A stretch of 64,000 nt of DNA, taken from Pseudomonas migulae NBRC 103157 (lineage in GTDB: Bacteria; Pseudomonadota; Gammaproteobacteria; Pseudomonadales; Pseudomonadaceae). Every line of letters begins with the position of its first letter. The stretch's first letter is position 1. The notes under the pieces are model-generated. The model did not search any database, was not told the origin of the DNA, and worked only from the letters and a program-made list of their open reading frames with translations. Positions 9,014 through 18,850 of the stretch are shown in pieces. The stretch spans positions 62,001 to 126,000 of the forward strand of contig NZ_BDAG01000001.1 in assembly GCF_002091715.1 (NCBI RefSeq). Direction: 5' to 3'. A program made the position numbers and the translations under genes.

Positions 9014-9948
9014 GGCGTGAACTCCTTGTTCTTGTCATTGCCCAGCAGGTAACCGCTGGGGTTGGCTTCCAGGCGTTGGGAAATCGCCCGCAACGACGTC
9101 AGGGTGTCGCGCAACTCGCGCACTGCCGGGGCCAAGCCGTTAAGACCTTGCATGCCGCTGTTGAGGGAATCCTGATTGTTGGTGAGCAACTTGTTGATCG
9201 TCGCGCTGCTTTGTTCCAGCGACTTCATGGCCTGCTCGGCACTGCCGAACATCTGTTTGCCCTGATCGTTGAGCATGCCGTTGGCGTTGCGCATCAGCGC
9301 CGACGTCTGCTCCAGCATCGCGCCGGCCTGCTTGCCGACCGACGCCAGTTGCTGCATCGCCTGACGGATGTCGCCGCGCTGATCGGCGATGGTGCCGGTG
9401 GTTTGTTCCAAGTGTTCGAGGGTCTTGCTGATGCGCTCGACGTTCTCCGCGGAAAACATCTGATTGGCGTTGTGCATCAAGACGTTCACACCGGCCATCA
9501 AATCGTTGCTGTCGTTGAGCAGCCGGGCGATGGGCGAGGGCGATGCGATGATGGTCGGCAAATTACCGTCCTTGCCCCTGAGCGTCGGGCTTTGCGGCGT
9601 GCCACCGCTGAGCTGGATGATCGACGTACCGGTGATCCCGGTCAGAGCCAGTTTGGCCTGGGTGTCTTCCTTGATCGGCGTATCACCGCCCAGGCGAATC
9701 CGCGCCAGTACGCGGCGCGGGTCTTTCGGGTCCAGGCGCAACGTCACCACGTCGCCGACCTTGATCCCGCTGTACTGCACCGCGCTGCCTTTGGACAAAC
9801 CGCTGACCGCCTCGTTGAAGACGATTTCGTAATCCTTGAACTCGGTATCGACGCTGGACTTGGCCAGCCACAAGCCGAAGAGCAGGGCGCCTGCCACCAC
9901 AATCACGGTGAACAGGCCGATCAATACATGATGGGCTCGGGTTTCCAT
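9010..9948 (-). CDS. MlaD/MCE-domain lipid-binding protein
   Basis: The 312-residue protein starts at METRAHHVLIG, one base after the ATPase stop and with GAGG 7 bases before it. It has one N-terminal transmembrane helix (about 8-26), then an MCE beta-barrel domain (YEIVFNEAVSGLSKGSAVQYSGIKVGDV... up to about 115), then a long helical region (about 140-300) with repeated polar heptads. MCE proteins form rings that carry phospholipids between inner and outer membrane. Confidence 0.92.
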   Translation of the reverse strand: METRAHHVLIGLFTVIVVAGALLFGLWLAKSSVDTEFKDYEIVFNEAVSGLSKGSAVQYSGIKVGDVVTLRLDPKDPRRVLARIRLGGDTPIKEDTQAKLALTGITGTSIIQLSGGTPQSPTLRGKDGNLPTIIASPSPIARLLNDSNDLMAGVNVLMHNANQMFSAENVERISKTLEHLEQTTGTIADQRGDIRQAMQQLASVGKQAGAMLEQTSALMRNANGMLNDQGKQMFGSAEQAMKSLEQSSATINKLLTNNQDSLNSGMQGLNGLAPAVRELRDTLTSLRAISQRLEANPSGYLLGNDKNKEFTP

Positions 9949-9949
9949 G

Positions 9950-10753
9950 TCAGACCTCATTCAACTGTTGAGCGGCCGTCAGCGCCGCGCGGCCGCGAGG
10001 GCCATGGAAGTATTCGTGAATCCATGGGTCGTCGGTTTCCGAGACCTTGTCGATGGCGTCCGCCACCAGCACTTTCTTCTGCGCCAGCACCGCCACGCGG
10101 TCGGTGATGGTGTAGAGCGTGTCAAGGTCATGGGTGACCAGAAACACACTCAAACCCAACGCGTCGCGCAGGGTCAGGATCAACTGATCGAAAGCCGCCG
10201 CGCCAATCGGGTCGAGGCCGGCGGTGGGTTCGTCGAGGAACAGGATGTCCGGGTCCAGCGCCAGCGCGCGGGCCAGTGCCGCGCGCTTGATCATGCCGCC
10301 GGACAGCGAAGCGGGGTACTTGTCCGCCGCCGACAGCGGCAACCCGGCCAGCGCCAGTTTGACCGCCGCCAGGTGTTCGGCATCGTCGCGGCTCAGGCCA
10401 GCGTGTTCGATCAGGGGCAGGGCGACGTTTTCGGTCACGGTCAGCGAAGAGAACAGGGCGCCTTTCTGGAACAGCACGCCGAAGCGTCGTTCGACCATCG
10501 AGCGCTCGTGTTCGGGCAGCGTCGGGAGGTTCTTGCCAAAGACCTTCACCACCCCTTCGCTGGGCTGGCGCAAGCCGACAATACTGCGCAGCAGCACCGA
10601 TTTGCCGCTGCCGGAACCGCCGACCACGGCCAGGATTTCGCCCTTGTACAGATCCAGGTCGAGGTTCTCATGCACGCTCTGGCGGCCAAAACGATTGCAC
10701 AGCCCACGGACTTCGATCACCGCCTCGGAGGGCGCTCGGGGTAGACGACTCAC
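9950..10753 (-). CDS. Mla-type ABC transporter ATP-binding protein
   Basis: The 267-residue ABC ATPase has Walker A GGSGSGKS, signature LSGGMIKRAALARAL, Walker B ILFLDEPTAGLDP and the switch His in VTHDLDT. The start codon is GTG, sharing bases with the permease stop (GTGA), so the two are translationally coupled. The length and the SGGM variant of the signature match MlaF-type enzymes. It powers the permease encoded just upstream. Confidence 0.93.
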   Translation of the reverse strand: MSRLPRAPSEAVIEVRGLCNRFGRQSVHENLDLDLYKGEILAVVGGSGSGKSVLLRSIVGLRQPSEGVVKVFGKNLPTLPEHERSMVERRFGVLFQKGALFSSLTVTENVALPLIEHAGLSRDDAEHLAAVKLALAGLPLSAADKYPASLSGGMIKRAALARALALDPDILFLDEPTAGLDPIGAAAFDQLILTLRDALGLSVFLVTHDLDTLYTITDRVAVLAQKKVLVADAIDKVSETDDPWIHEYFHGPRGRAALTAAQQLNEV

Positions 10754-11898
10754 CAGCCCATCTCCATGAAAAACAGTGCGGCCACGGCGTCGAGCACGAT
10801 CACCACGAAAATCGACTGCACCACACTCGACGTGGTGTGCGCCCCCACAGACTCGGCGCTGCCGCTGACCTTGAAGCCTTCAAGGCAACCAATGGCGGCG
10901 ATGAGAAATGCAAAGATCGGCGCTTTGACGATCCCCACCAGAAAGTGTTGAACGCCGATGTCGGTTTGCAGCAGCGAGAGGAACATCGCCGGCGAAATAT
11001 CCAGCGCCACGGCACAGACCACGCCACCGCCGACAATCCCCGAGAGCATCGCCAGAAAGGTCAGCATCGGCAGCGCCACCAGCAGCGCCAGCACACGCGG
11101 CACGACGAGCAACTCCATCGGGTCGAGGCCCAGGGTGCGAATGGCATCGATCTCTTCGTTGGCCTTCATCGAGCCGATCTGCGCGGTGAAGGCACTTGCG
11201 GTGCGGCCGGCCATCAGGATAGCGGTGAGCAGCACACCGAATTCGCGCAGGAAGGAGAACGCGACCAGGTCCACGGTGAAAATGCTCGCACCGAAACTCT
11301 GCAACACCGTCGCCCCGAGAAACGCCACCACGGCCCCCACCAGAAACGTCAGCAGGGCAACGATGGGCGCGGCGTCGAGGCCGGTCTGTTCGATGTGCGC
11401 GACCATTGGCGTGATGCGCCAGCGTTTGGGGCGCAACAGGTTGCGGGCGATGGTTTCCAGGATCAGGCCGACGAATCCCAGCAGTTGCAGGGTGTCCTGC
11501 CAGACGGCATCCACCGCGCGGCCAATGCGGGTGAGCAGTTGAATGCCGACGCCGATTTCCGGTTCCTTGATCGGCACGCAGAAGTCGGTCATTGAGCAAT
11601 AAACGGTTTGCAACAAGGCACGATCGGCGACGGACAACGTGCAATCGGGATGTTCGGCGGATTTTCCCAGGCGCTCCGAACCGAGCAATTCCACCAACAG
11701 CGAGGCACCGGCGGTGTCGAGCGCGCCGAGGCTGTTGAGGTCAATGTGGGTGCTGTCGTCGTATTGGCCACGAAGCTTTTCGCTCAGTGCCTTGAGATCG
11801 GCGTAATGGGCAAGCGTCCAGTCACCCATGACCCGCAATTGCGCAGGGGTGTGCGAGGTGTCCATCAAGGCACTGCCGGGCGTTGTGCTGCTGGTCAT
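10750..11898 (-). CDS. MlaE-type permease with N-terminal STAS-like domain
   Basis: The 382-residue protein has a STAS-like head (residues about 18-105: WTLAHYADLKALSEKL, THIDLNSLGALDTAGASLLVEL) joined to an MlaE permease domain with about six helices (ALLTFLVGAVVAFLGA, ILMAGRTASAFTAQIGSMKANEEIDAIRTLGLDPMELLVVPR is the family hallmark). In E. coli the STAS partner MlaB is separate; here it is fused. First gene of the unit permease-ATPase-MCE-lipoprotein, a phospholipid transport system of the inner membrane. Confidence 0.92.
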   Translation of the reverse strand: MTSSTTPGSALMDTSHTPAQLRVMGDWTLAHYADLKALSEKLRGQYDDSTHIDLNSLGALDTAGASLLVELLGSERLGKSAEHPDCTLSVADRALLQTVYCSMTDFCVPIKEPEIGVGIQLLTRIGRAVDAVWQDTLQLLGFVGLILETIARNLLRPKRWRITPMVAHIEQTGLDAAPIVALLTFLVGAVVAFLGATVLQSFGASIFTVDLVAFSFLREFGVLLTAILMAGRTASAFTAQIGSMKANEEIDAIRTLGLDPMELLVVPRVLALLVALPMLTFLAMLSGIVGGGVVCAVALDISPAMFLSLLQTDIGVQHFLVGIVKAPIFAFLIAAIGCLEGFKVSGSAESVGAHTTSSVVQSIFVVIVLDAVAALFFMEMGW

Positions 11899-11952
11899 AA
11901 GCTCCGTGCTTGTTCGGCTGTTACGCAGAGCTACGTAATAGCACGAACCGCA

Positions 11953-12993
11953 TTACTTTTCTTTGATCGGTGTGCTGTCCGTGATCTTGAAGCGCAACAC
12001 ACCGATCAACTGGCCGTCCTCGGTCAGCACCCGAACCTGCCACTTGCCCGCCGGGTTACCGGGGAAGTTCTGCTTGTGGGTCCAGGCGCGATAGCCTTCC
12101 TTGCGCCCGCCGTGGATATCCAGTGCGATGCGGTCGACTTCTTTTCCGTTGAACTGCCAGACATGGTAAATCCGCTCATCGAGACCGCGCGGCGCGTTGA
12201 TCGCCGTGTAGGCGTACAGGCCGTCGCCTCGGATCTGTTCGGCGCTGACTTCTTCCAGACTCTTGCCGGGCGTGCGGTCCTGCATTTGCGTGCTGATCGC
12301 TACATCGGTCATCCACAGCGTGGCCGGCGGCACCCACGAGCGCAGCACCCAACCCACGCCGCCGATGCCGACGGTGATGCTCAGAATAGCCAGCGCGTTG
12401 CGCACCGTCCGGATCGGGAAGATCGACGCCAGGCTCGGGAACGACAGGACGACGGCCGTGCCCAGAGCCAGCTTGAAACTCTGGGACGTGGTCAGGTGCA
12501 GGATGACGGGCAGGGCGGTCAGCAGCGCAGCGAACAGCGTCAGCGTGTGCAGCGCCAGGAACGCCCAGCGCCGGGGCGCCAGCCATTTGTAGTAGAGCGG
12601 GTCGGTGATGGAAATAAGCGCGGCGATGCCCAGCAGCCCGGTGAAAAACAGCTGGCCGCTGTTCCAGGTCGTGGTGATGAAAAAGAACGGCAGGACGAAA
12701 AACAGACTTTCCTGGTGAATCATCTGCGTGGCGTAGCGCAGCAGCGGCTGGGGGATCTCGCGCTTGAAGATTCGGGTGAAGAGCTTGGTGAGGCTGTTTT
12801 CCAGCATCAACCAGATCCAGCTGAGCACCATGATGATGGTGATCCAGGTCGCCAGGCCTTGCTGACGGTCCACCAGCATGAAACTGCCGACCCCGGAGAT
12901 GAAACCGCCGAGCGCAATGACCCCCGGATAGCGCTTCATCAATTCGAGGATGCGCTGTACGAACAAGGTCAGGGTAGGCATTCGGCGATTCAC
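11953..12993 (-). CDS. DUF5924/DUF2914 membrane protein
   Basis: The 346-residue protein has seven or eight hydrophobic helices (about residues 20-235) followed by a soluble C-terminal domain of about 105 residues. That domain carries the DUF2914 pattern: AYTAINAPRGLDERIYHVWQ, YRAWTHKQNFPGNPAGKWQVRVLTEDGQLIG. The beta-rich C-terminal part is probably periplasmic. Function is unknown. It stands alone, 54 bp downstream of the permease start region and in the same direction. Confidence 0.75.
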   Translation of the reverse strand: MNRRMPTLTLFVQRILELMKRYPGVIALGGFISGVGSFMLVDRQQGLATWITIIMVLSWIWLMLENSLTKLFTRIFKREIPQPLLRYATQMIHQESLFFVLPFFFITTTWNSGQLFFTGLLGIAALISITDPLYYKWLAPRRWAFLALHTLTLFAALLTALPVILHLTTSQSFKLALGTAVVLSFPSLASIFPIRTVRNALAILSITVGIGGVGWVLRSWVPPATLWMTDVAISTQMQDRTPGKSLEEVSAEQIRGDGLYAYTAINAPRGLDERIYHVWQFNGKEVDRIALDIHGGRKEGYRAWTHKQNFPGNPAGKWQVRVLTEDGQLIGVLRFKITDSTPIKEK

Positions 12994-13080
12994 AATAGTC
13001 GTGGGAAAAATCCCCGACAGGTTACCGCCCGTGGGGCGGTGTGGCGAGGGTCAAATCAGCTTCGCGAGGGCACGCCGGCC

Positions 13081-13178
13081 TGTAGGAGCCGGCTTGCTGG
13101 CGATGCACTTCAAGGCACCGCGTTAACCCAGGAAACACGCGTTATCGTTAACGACCTTCACCAGCACGCCGGCTCCCA
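13081..13178. repeat. Paired REP element, one arm degenerate
   Basis: TGTAGGAGCCGGCTTGCTGG is intact on the left; the right arm (CACCAGCACGCCGGCTCCCA) has several changes. It lies between the M16 peptidase stop and the DUF5924 gene. Confidence 0.8.
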
Positions 13179-13187
13179 GACGGGTAA

Positions 13188-14564
13188 TTATTGTTTGCGA
13201 TGGATCCGCCAGGCCAACAATCCGAGCACCATCAAGGCAAACACCCCGACAACCACCCACATCACCTGGTCATAACTCATCAACGGCTTCTCGATCCGCA
13301 GATAGCCCGGTTGCAACAGCAATTCGCGCATGGCCTTGTTGGCCTCTGCCAGCGTCACGCCCTGCAGTTCCCTGGCCGGGTCAGCGAAACGGCCTTCCTC
13401 GTAGTCGCCCAGCGCGCTCCAGTAGTAATCGGCCAGCGCGCTGTTGCCTTGCACGGCCCAGGCCTGACGGGCAATGGCGGCCTGCTTGAGACGGTTGAAG
13501 GTGTCGGCGTCGAGGCCGTCCTTGAGCAACCCTGCCTTCAACTCTTCCAGTACTTGCTCGGCCTGGGGCACATCGTCGCGCTCGACATCGGCGTTGAGGC
13601 TCATGAAACCCACTCCGCCAAACACCTCGCGCTCGGCCGAGGGGCCGTAGGACAAACTGTGCGCCAGGCGCAACTGGCGATAGAGCGCCCAGTCCAGATA
13701 GTCCTTGAGCAGGTCGAAGGTTTCGTCGTGCTGGTCTTCCAGCACCGGCTCCGGCACCAGCCAGTGCAACTTCGCTCCACCGCCGACAAAGCCGTGACTC
13801 AACGTGCGCTCATGGGCCGCGCTGGCCTGGATTTGCGGCAGTGGCGGGTGATCGGTCGGGGCAACCGCCTCGAGTGCGCCCCATGCCCGTTCCAGATAAG
13901 CCGGCAGCAAGCGGTCGAGGTCGCCGACCATGATCAGTGTCATGTTGTTCGGCGCGTACCAGGCCTTGCGTGCCGTCTCCAGTTGTTCACGGGTCAGGTG
14001 ATCGACCTCGGCCCGCTCCGGGCACTTGAGCCCCAGCTCCACGGCCAATTGATTGCTCGCCGTGTGGCCCAGATCCTGACGATCCAGCCAGCGTTGCAAG
14101 TGTGAGTAATGGCCACCGTCCTCGCGCTCGACCACCTGTTTGGCGGCGTTGATCGCGTTGTCGTCGATTCGGGTCTGGGTCAGCAGCGCCAGCAGCAGGT
14201 CGAGGACCTTGCGCTGGTTTTTCGCCGGGGCCTCGATGACAAACGTGGTATCGGCATTGCTGGTGTAGGCGTTCCACTCACCGCCGAGCGCTTGCATGCG
14301 TTCTTCCAGACCGCCTTCGCCGGTGGCGTCGATGCCGCTGAACAGCAGGTGTTCGAGCAGATGCGGCAGCTCCTTTTCGGCGCAGCTGAAATCATCGATA
14401 CCGACGCCGACCACCAGCCGAATTGCCACATGCCCGCGTTCGGTGCCGGGTTTGAGCAGCATTTGCAGGCCATTGGGCAGCGTATAGCCCTCGACCTGAA
14501 AGCGATCCAGGGCAAACGAAGGGAGAGATGCAAGCAACAGACAGGCGAACAACAGACAACGCAT
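13188..14564 (-). CDS. M16-family zinc metallopeptidase, membrane-anchored
   Basis: The 458-residue protein starts at MRCLLFACLL with a signal peptide (cleavage near SFA-LDRF). The upstream in-frame extension reads through a REP element (CGSGLARE) and is not coding. The inverted zinc motif HLLEH (in ELPHLLEHLLFSG) with the distant VVERE Glu defines an active M16A domain; the inactive-type second half follows. A C-terminal helix (VVVGVFALMVLGLLAW) with a basic end anchors it. It is probably a periplasmic peptidase; substrate unknown. Confidence 0.88.
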   Translation of the reverse strand: MRCLLFACLLLASLPSFALDRFQVEGYTLPNGLQMLLKPGTERGHVAIRLVVGVGIDDFSCAEKELPHLLEHLLFSGIDATGEGGLEERMQALGGEWNAYTSNADTTFVIEAPAKNQRKVLDLLLALLTQTRIDDNAINAAKQVVEREDGGHYSHLQRWLDRQDLGHTASNQLAVELGLKCPERAEVDHLTREQLETARKAWYAPNNMTLIMVGDLDRLLPAYLERAWGALEAVAPTDHPPLPQIQASAAHERTLSHGFVGGGAKLHWLVPEPVLEDQHDETFDLLKDYLDWALYRQLRLAHSLSYGPSAEREVFGGVGFMSLNADVERDDVPQAEQVLEELKAGLLKDGLDADTFNRLKQAAIARQAWAVQGNSALADYYWSALGDYEEGRFADPARELQGVTLAEANKAMRELLLQPGYLRIEKPLMSYDQVMWVVVGVFALMVLGLLAWRIHRKQ

Positions 14565-14612
14565 AGCACGCTTCCAGGCAATCAATCGGAGATCCGTGTC
14601 GTCAGTCTGGCC

Positions 14613-14710
14613 GTCTTCGCGAGCAAGCCCGCTCCCACAGGTGATCGAGTCAGACTCAATTTCTGAGTACACCTAATATCCACTGTGGGAACGGGCTTGC
14701 TCGCGAAGAC
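14613..14710. repeat. Paired REP element
   Basis: The arms GTCTTCGCGAGCAAGCCCGC and the complementary copy ending at 14710 differ by one base. The element lies between the M16 start and the Na/Pi transporter stop. Confidence 0.9.
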
Positions 14711-14758
14711 AGCCTGAAGGCTGAATACATGTTACTGACTGACCACACTGCCAGACGT

Positions 14759-16417
14759 TCAAGGCGAATGTGTGATGTCAGCCAAATCGTCGACGGCCAA
14801 CGCGCCAGTGTCCGATGTTTCCAACACCACATATGCACTGCTGCAGAACAACGAATTCAGGCGCTTCATGTCAGCGATCAGCTCCAGGTGCAGCGAACTG
14901 GTCTCGATACTCTGCACGATCTTACGTTGCAACCGGCTGACATGCGCATGGGCCAGGCGGCGTTCCTGTGCGCGAAAGCGACGCTTCTCACGCAGCAACT
15001 GGCGGGCACTTTCCTTGTCGGCGCTGAGGAACACCGACAATCCCAGGCGCAAATTGGAGATCAGCTGACTGTGCAGCCCCGCCAATTCGTCCAGTCCGAC
15101 CTCGGAAAAAGACCGGCGCTGCGAGGTTTTCTGTTGCTGCACTTTGCGCAGCATGCGCTCGATCAGGTCGCTGGCCAGTTTGAGGTTGATCGCCAGTTCG
15201 ATGATTTCCGCCCAGCGCCGGCTGTCGTGCTCGCTCAGGTCCTCGCGGGGCATCTGCGCCAGATAGAGCTTGATCGAGCTGTAGAGCGATTCCACATCAT
15301 CGGTCAGACGGCGCATTTCCTGGGTGACGGCGGTTTGCTTGCCGCGCAGCACGTCGAGCATGGCCTCGAGCATGTTGTCGATCAGATCGCCGATACGCAG
15401 GGTTTCCCGGGCGGCGTTGGCCAGCGCCAGGCTGGGGGTCACCAGCGCCGTCGGGTCAAGGTGCCGCGGTTTGGCGGTGCCATTGATTTCCGGCCGCTCT
15501 GGCAGCAGCCAGGCACAAAGCCTGGCCATCAGCCCGACGCTTGGCAGCAGGATCAGGCAGCGTACCGTGTTGTAGAGCAGGTGGAAGCCGATGACCATTT
15601 CCTGGGGGCTGAAATCCAGACTGTCGATCCAGTGCACGAGCGGGTCGAGCACTGGAATGATCAGCAACAGGCCGATCAGCTTGTACAGCAGGCTCCCGAG
15701 CGCCACCTGGCGGCCCGCGGCGTTCTGCATGCTGGTGCTCATGAACGCCAGAATGCCGCTGCCGATGTTGGCGCCGATCACCAGGCCGATGGCCACGGGC
15801 AAGCTGATCACGCTGGCGCCGGCCAGGGTTGCGGTCAGCAGGACGGCGGCCAGGCTGGAGTAGGAAATCATCGCGAACAGAGCGCCGACCAGAGCGTCGA
15901 GCAGGATGTCGCCGGTCAGCGAGGCGAAAATCACTTTGACCCCTTGGGCGTGGGTGATCGGCGCAGCCGCTTCAACAATCAGTTGCAGCGCCAGGATGAT
16001 CAGCCCCAGGCCGATACTGACGCGGCCCATCTGCCCGAGCCGCGTCTGTTTGCGCGACAGGAAGAAAATCACTCCGAGGAAAATCAGCAGCGGCGACAGC
16101 CATGACAGATCGAAGGTCAGGACCCGCGCCATCAATGCCGTCCCCACGTCGGCGCCGAGCATCGTCGCCAGCGCCGGCATCAGCGCCATCAGGCCCTGAC
16201 CGACAAAGGACGTGACGAGCATGGCCGTGGCGTTGCTGCTCTGGACCATGGCGGTCACGACAATGCCGGCGATGAACGCCAGCCAGCGCTTGGACATGTT
16301 CTGGCCAATCACGTGGCGCAAGTTAGAGCCGTAGACCCGCAGGATGCCGGTTCGGACGATGTGCGTGCCCCAGATCAACAAGGCCACGGCCGATAACAAA
16401 TTGAGCAGGGTGAGCAT
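14759..16417 (-). CDS. Na+/phosphate cotransporter family protein
   Basis: The 552-residue protein contains two inverted Na/Pi-cotransporter repeats, recognisable by MVQSSNATAMLV (about 59-70) and the second-repeat SYSSLAAVLLTATLAGA (about 190-206), in about nine helices. The C-terminal part (about 340-540) is a PhoU-like helical domain (ETLRIGDLIDNMLEAM). This is the NptA/YjbB layout, exporting or importing phosphate coupled to sodium. It is monocistronic. A lone CTGTCAT half of a Pho box lies upstream, but there is no clear full box. Confidence 0.88.
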   Translation of the reverse strand: MLTLLNLLSAVALLIWGTHIVRTGILRVYGSNLRHVIGQNMSKRWLAFIAGIVVTAMVQSSNATAMLVTSFVGQGLMALMPALATMLGADVGTALMARVLTFDLSWLSPLLIFLGVIFFLSRKQTRLGQMGRVSIGLGLIILALQLIVEAAAPITHAQGVKVIFASLTGDILLDALVGALFAMISYSSLAAVLLTATLAGASVISLPVAIGLVIGANIGSGILAFMSTSMQNAAGRQVALGSLLYKLIGLLLIIPVLDPLVHWIDSLDFSPQEMVIGFHLLYNTVRCLILLPSVGLMARLCAWLLPERPEINGTAKPRHLDPTALVTPSLALANAARETLRIGDLIDNMLEAMLDVLRGKQTAVTQEMRRLTDDVESLYSSIKLYLAQMPREDLSEHDSRRWAEIIELAINLKLASDLIERMLRKVQQQKTSQRRSFSEVGLDELAGLHSQLISNLRLGLSVFLSADKESARQLLREKRRFRAQERRLAHAHVSRLQRKIVQSIETSSLHLELIADMKRLNSLFCSSAYVVLETSDTGALAVDDLADITHSP

Positions 16418-16586
16418 ACGGGCCCCCTGTGGTGGTAGCGCCCCAAAGGAGCAAGTTGACGGTGCCGCGCGACTTTCTACGTTGTGTACTTAAGCTGTAG
16501 TTGGCTAACGGTCTGGGCGCCAGCATCGCATAGCTAAAGAGGCGATTGAAACAAAACTGTCATGAAAACAACTTGATGCAGATGTG

Positions 16587-16610
16587 AAAAAGGGGCCCGA
16601 AGGCCCCCGA
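16587..16610 (-). terminator. Intrinsic terminator of the terC gene
   Basis: Read on the minus strand, GGGGGCC-ttc-GGGCCCC is followed by TTTTTCAC, 30 bp after the TerC stop. The stem is GC-rich with a 5-T tail. Confidence 0.75.
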
Positions 16611-16639
16611 TTCATGTAGAAGCGAGCGTGTGCAAAGTG

Positions 16640-17407
16640 TTACTGCCCAGGAATATCCTTGCGCAGTTTCACCGGATCCTGCTGTTTCTTCTTTCTCGCG
16701 ATCGCGGTGCGCATCTTGATGTTGATCGCTTCCACCGCCAGCGAGAACGCCATGGCGAAGTAGACGTAGCCTTTTGGCACGTGCACGTCGAAGGATTCGG
16801 CAATCAGCACGGTACCCACGATCAGCAGGAACGACAGCGCCAGCATCTTCAGCGACGGGTGCTTGTCGATGAACGAGCTGATGGTGCCGGAAGCCAGCAT
16901 CATCACCAGTACCGCAACGACGATCGCCGCGACCATGACCGGTACGTGGGACACCATGCCGACTGCGGTGATCACCGAGTCCAGCGAGAATACGATGTCG
17001 ATGATCGCGATCTGGATGATGGTGTAAAGGAAGTTGCCACCCTTGCCACCCGGCTCCTCATTGGTTTCGTCTTCACCTTCCAGCGCGTGGTACATCTCTT
17101 GCGAGCTCTTCCACAGCAGGAACAGACCACCGAAGAACAGGATCAGGTCTCGCCCGGAAATACCCTGGCCGAACACTTCGAACAGGTCTGCGGTGAGGCG
17201 CATGACCCAGGTGATCGACAGCAGCAACAGGATCCGCGTGATCATGGCCAGCGCCAGGCCGAAGATTCGGGTGCGCGCCTGCATGTGTTTGGGCATGCGG
17301 CTGACCAGGATCGAAATCATGATGATGTTATCGATACCCAGGACGATTTCCAGGGCGGTCAGGGTAAAGAAGGCAACCCAGATTTCAGGGTTGGTCAGCC
17401 ATTCCAT
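16640..17407 (-). CDS. TerC-family integral membrane protein
   Basis: The 255-residue protein has about seven helices. The acidic membrane motifs ALEIVLGIDNIIMISI (residues about 18-33) and DIVFSLDSVITAVGM (about 140-154) are diagnostic of TerC. TerC relatives export manganese or metallate proteins or take part in tellurite resistance. The gene is alone, so no metal can be assigned. Confidence 0.9.
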   Translation of the reverse strand: MEWLTNPEIWVAFFTLTALEIVLGIDNIIMISILVSRMPKHMQARTRIFGLALAMITRILLLLSITWVMRLTADLFEVFGQGISGRDLILFFGGLFLLWKSSQEMYHALEGEDETNEEPGGKGGNFLYTIIQIAIIDIVFSLDSVITAVGMVSHVPVMVAAIVVAVLVMMLASGTISSFIDKHPSLKMLALSFLLIVGTVLIAESFDVHVPKGYVYFAMAFSLAVEAINIKMRTAIARKKKQQDPVKLRKDIPGQ

Positions 17408-17492
17408 GTGTATTCCTTTGAGCGAGTGTTAAACCAGAACGGGCGCGGGCTTCGAACAACAAAGCCTGGACCCGTTGTGGTGAGTCTTGGGC

Positions 17493-18800
17493 TTATAGAG
17501 TGCTGAACAGCGGAAAAATCCCCATCAGCAATGCGGCGACCAGTATGCACATGCACACCAGCACTGCCCACTTCAGGGTGAAGCGCTGATGGTCACCGAA
17601 GTCGATACCGGCCAGGGCCACCAACAAATAGGTCGATGGTACCAGCGGGCTCAGCAAGTGGACGGGCTGACCGACGATCGAGGCACGTGCCATTTCAACC
17701 GCGGTTATACCGTAATGACTGGCGGCTTCGGCAAGTACTGGTAACACGCCGTAATAAAATGCGTCATTCGACATGAAGAACGTGAACGGCATGCTCACCA
17801 GCGCGGTGATCACGGCCAGGTACGGGCCGAGGAAATCCGGGATGACCGCCAACAGGCTCTTCGACATCGCATCGACCATGCCGGTGCCCGTCAGGATACC
17901 GGTGAAGATGCCTGCCGCGAAGATCAAACCGACCACCGCCAGCACACTGCCGGCGTGGGCCGCGACGCGATCCTTCTGCTGTTGCAGGCAAGGATAGTTG
18001 ACGATCATCGCAATACTGAACGCCACCATGAACAGCACCGGCAGCGGCAACAGGCCAGCAATCAGAGTGCACATCAGGGCGAACGTCAGGGCACCGTTGA
18101 ACCAGATCAGCTTCGGACGACGGGCGTCAGGGAACTGCGAAACGCTGATTTCGCTGTGATCGATTTCATCGCCCACCAGGTGCAGCTCACCCAGACGCGC
18201 ACGTTCACGTTTGCCGTAGAAATAAGCGATGGCCAGGATGGCCACGACACCGGCCGCCATCGCCGGGATCATCGGTACGAAGATCGCCGACGGGTCCACG
18301 TGCAGCGCACTGGCCGCACGGGCGGTCGGGCCACCCCATGGCGTCATGTTCATCACGCCACCGGCGAGGATGATCAGGCCGGCCATGATCCGCGGGCTCA
18401 TGCCGATGCGGCTGTAGAGCGGCAGCATGGCGGCCACGCAGATCATGTAAGTGGTCGCGCCGTCACCATCGAGGGAGACGACGAGCGCCAGTACGGCGGT
18501 GCCGACCGAAACTTTCAACGGGTCGCCCTTGACCAGTTTGAGAATCTTGCGCACGGCCGGGTCGAACAGGCCGGAATCGATCATCAGGGCGAAGTAGAGG
18601 ATGGCAAACATCAGCATCACGCCGGTCGGCGCAAGCTTGGTGATGCCTTCGAGCATCATCGGGCCGATCTTCGGCGCAAAACCACCGAACAGGGCAAAGA
18701 CGATAGGAATGATGATCAGGGCGATCAGCGCAGACAGGCGCTTGGTCATGATCAGGAACATGAACGTGATGACCATGGCGAAGCCAAGGAAAGTCAGCAT
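17493..18800 (-). CDS. CitMHS-family citrate/divalent-metal transporter
   Basis: The 435-residue protein has about 12 helices. SLDGDGATTYMICVAAMLPL (about 108-127), GGVMNMTPWGGPTARAA (about 147-163) and SNDAFYYGVLPVL (about 325-337) match CitM/CitH transporters, which import citrate as a complex with Mg2+ or another divalent ion. A leader reading frame with a CA motif lies 50 bp upstream, which suggests post-transcriptional catabolite control. Confidence 0.92.
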   Translation of the reverse strand: MLTFLGFAMVITFMFLIMTKRLSALIALIIIPIVFALFGGFAPKIGPMMLEGITKLAPTGVMLMFAILYFALMIDSGLFDPAVRKILKLVKGDPLKVSVGTAVLALVVSLDGDGATTYMICVAAMLPLYSRIGMSPRIMAGLIILAGGVMNMTPWGGPTARAASALHVDPSAIFVPMIPAMAAGVVAILAIAYFYGKRERARLGELHLVGDEIDHSEISVSQFPDARRPKLIWFNGALTFALMCTLIAGLLPLPVLFMVAFSIAMIVNYPCLQQQKDRVAAHAGSVLAVVGLIFAAGIFTGILTGTGMVDAMSKSLLAVIPDFLGPYLAVITALVSMPFTFFMSNDAFYYGVLPVLAEAASHYGITAVEMARASIVGQPVHLLSPLVPSTYLLVALAGIDFGDHQRFTLKWAVLVCMCILVAALLMGIFPLFSTL

Positions 18801-18850
18801 GGGAATACTCCAGGCGTAGCGCGGCTAGGGAATGGGCGAACCGGGTGGGG

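Noticed and set aside
16546..16563. Pho box upstream of the Na/Pi cotransporter
   Set aside because: Only one CTGTCAT half is exact; the other matches at 3 of 7 bases and the orientation is opposite to the gene.
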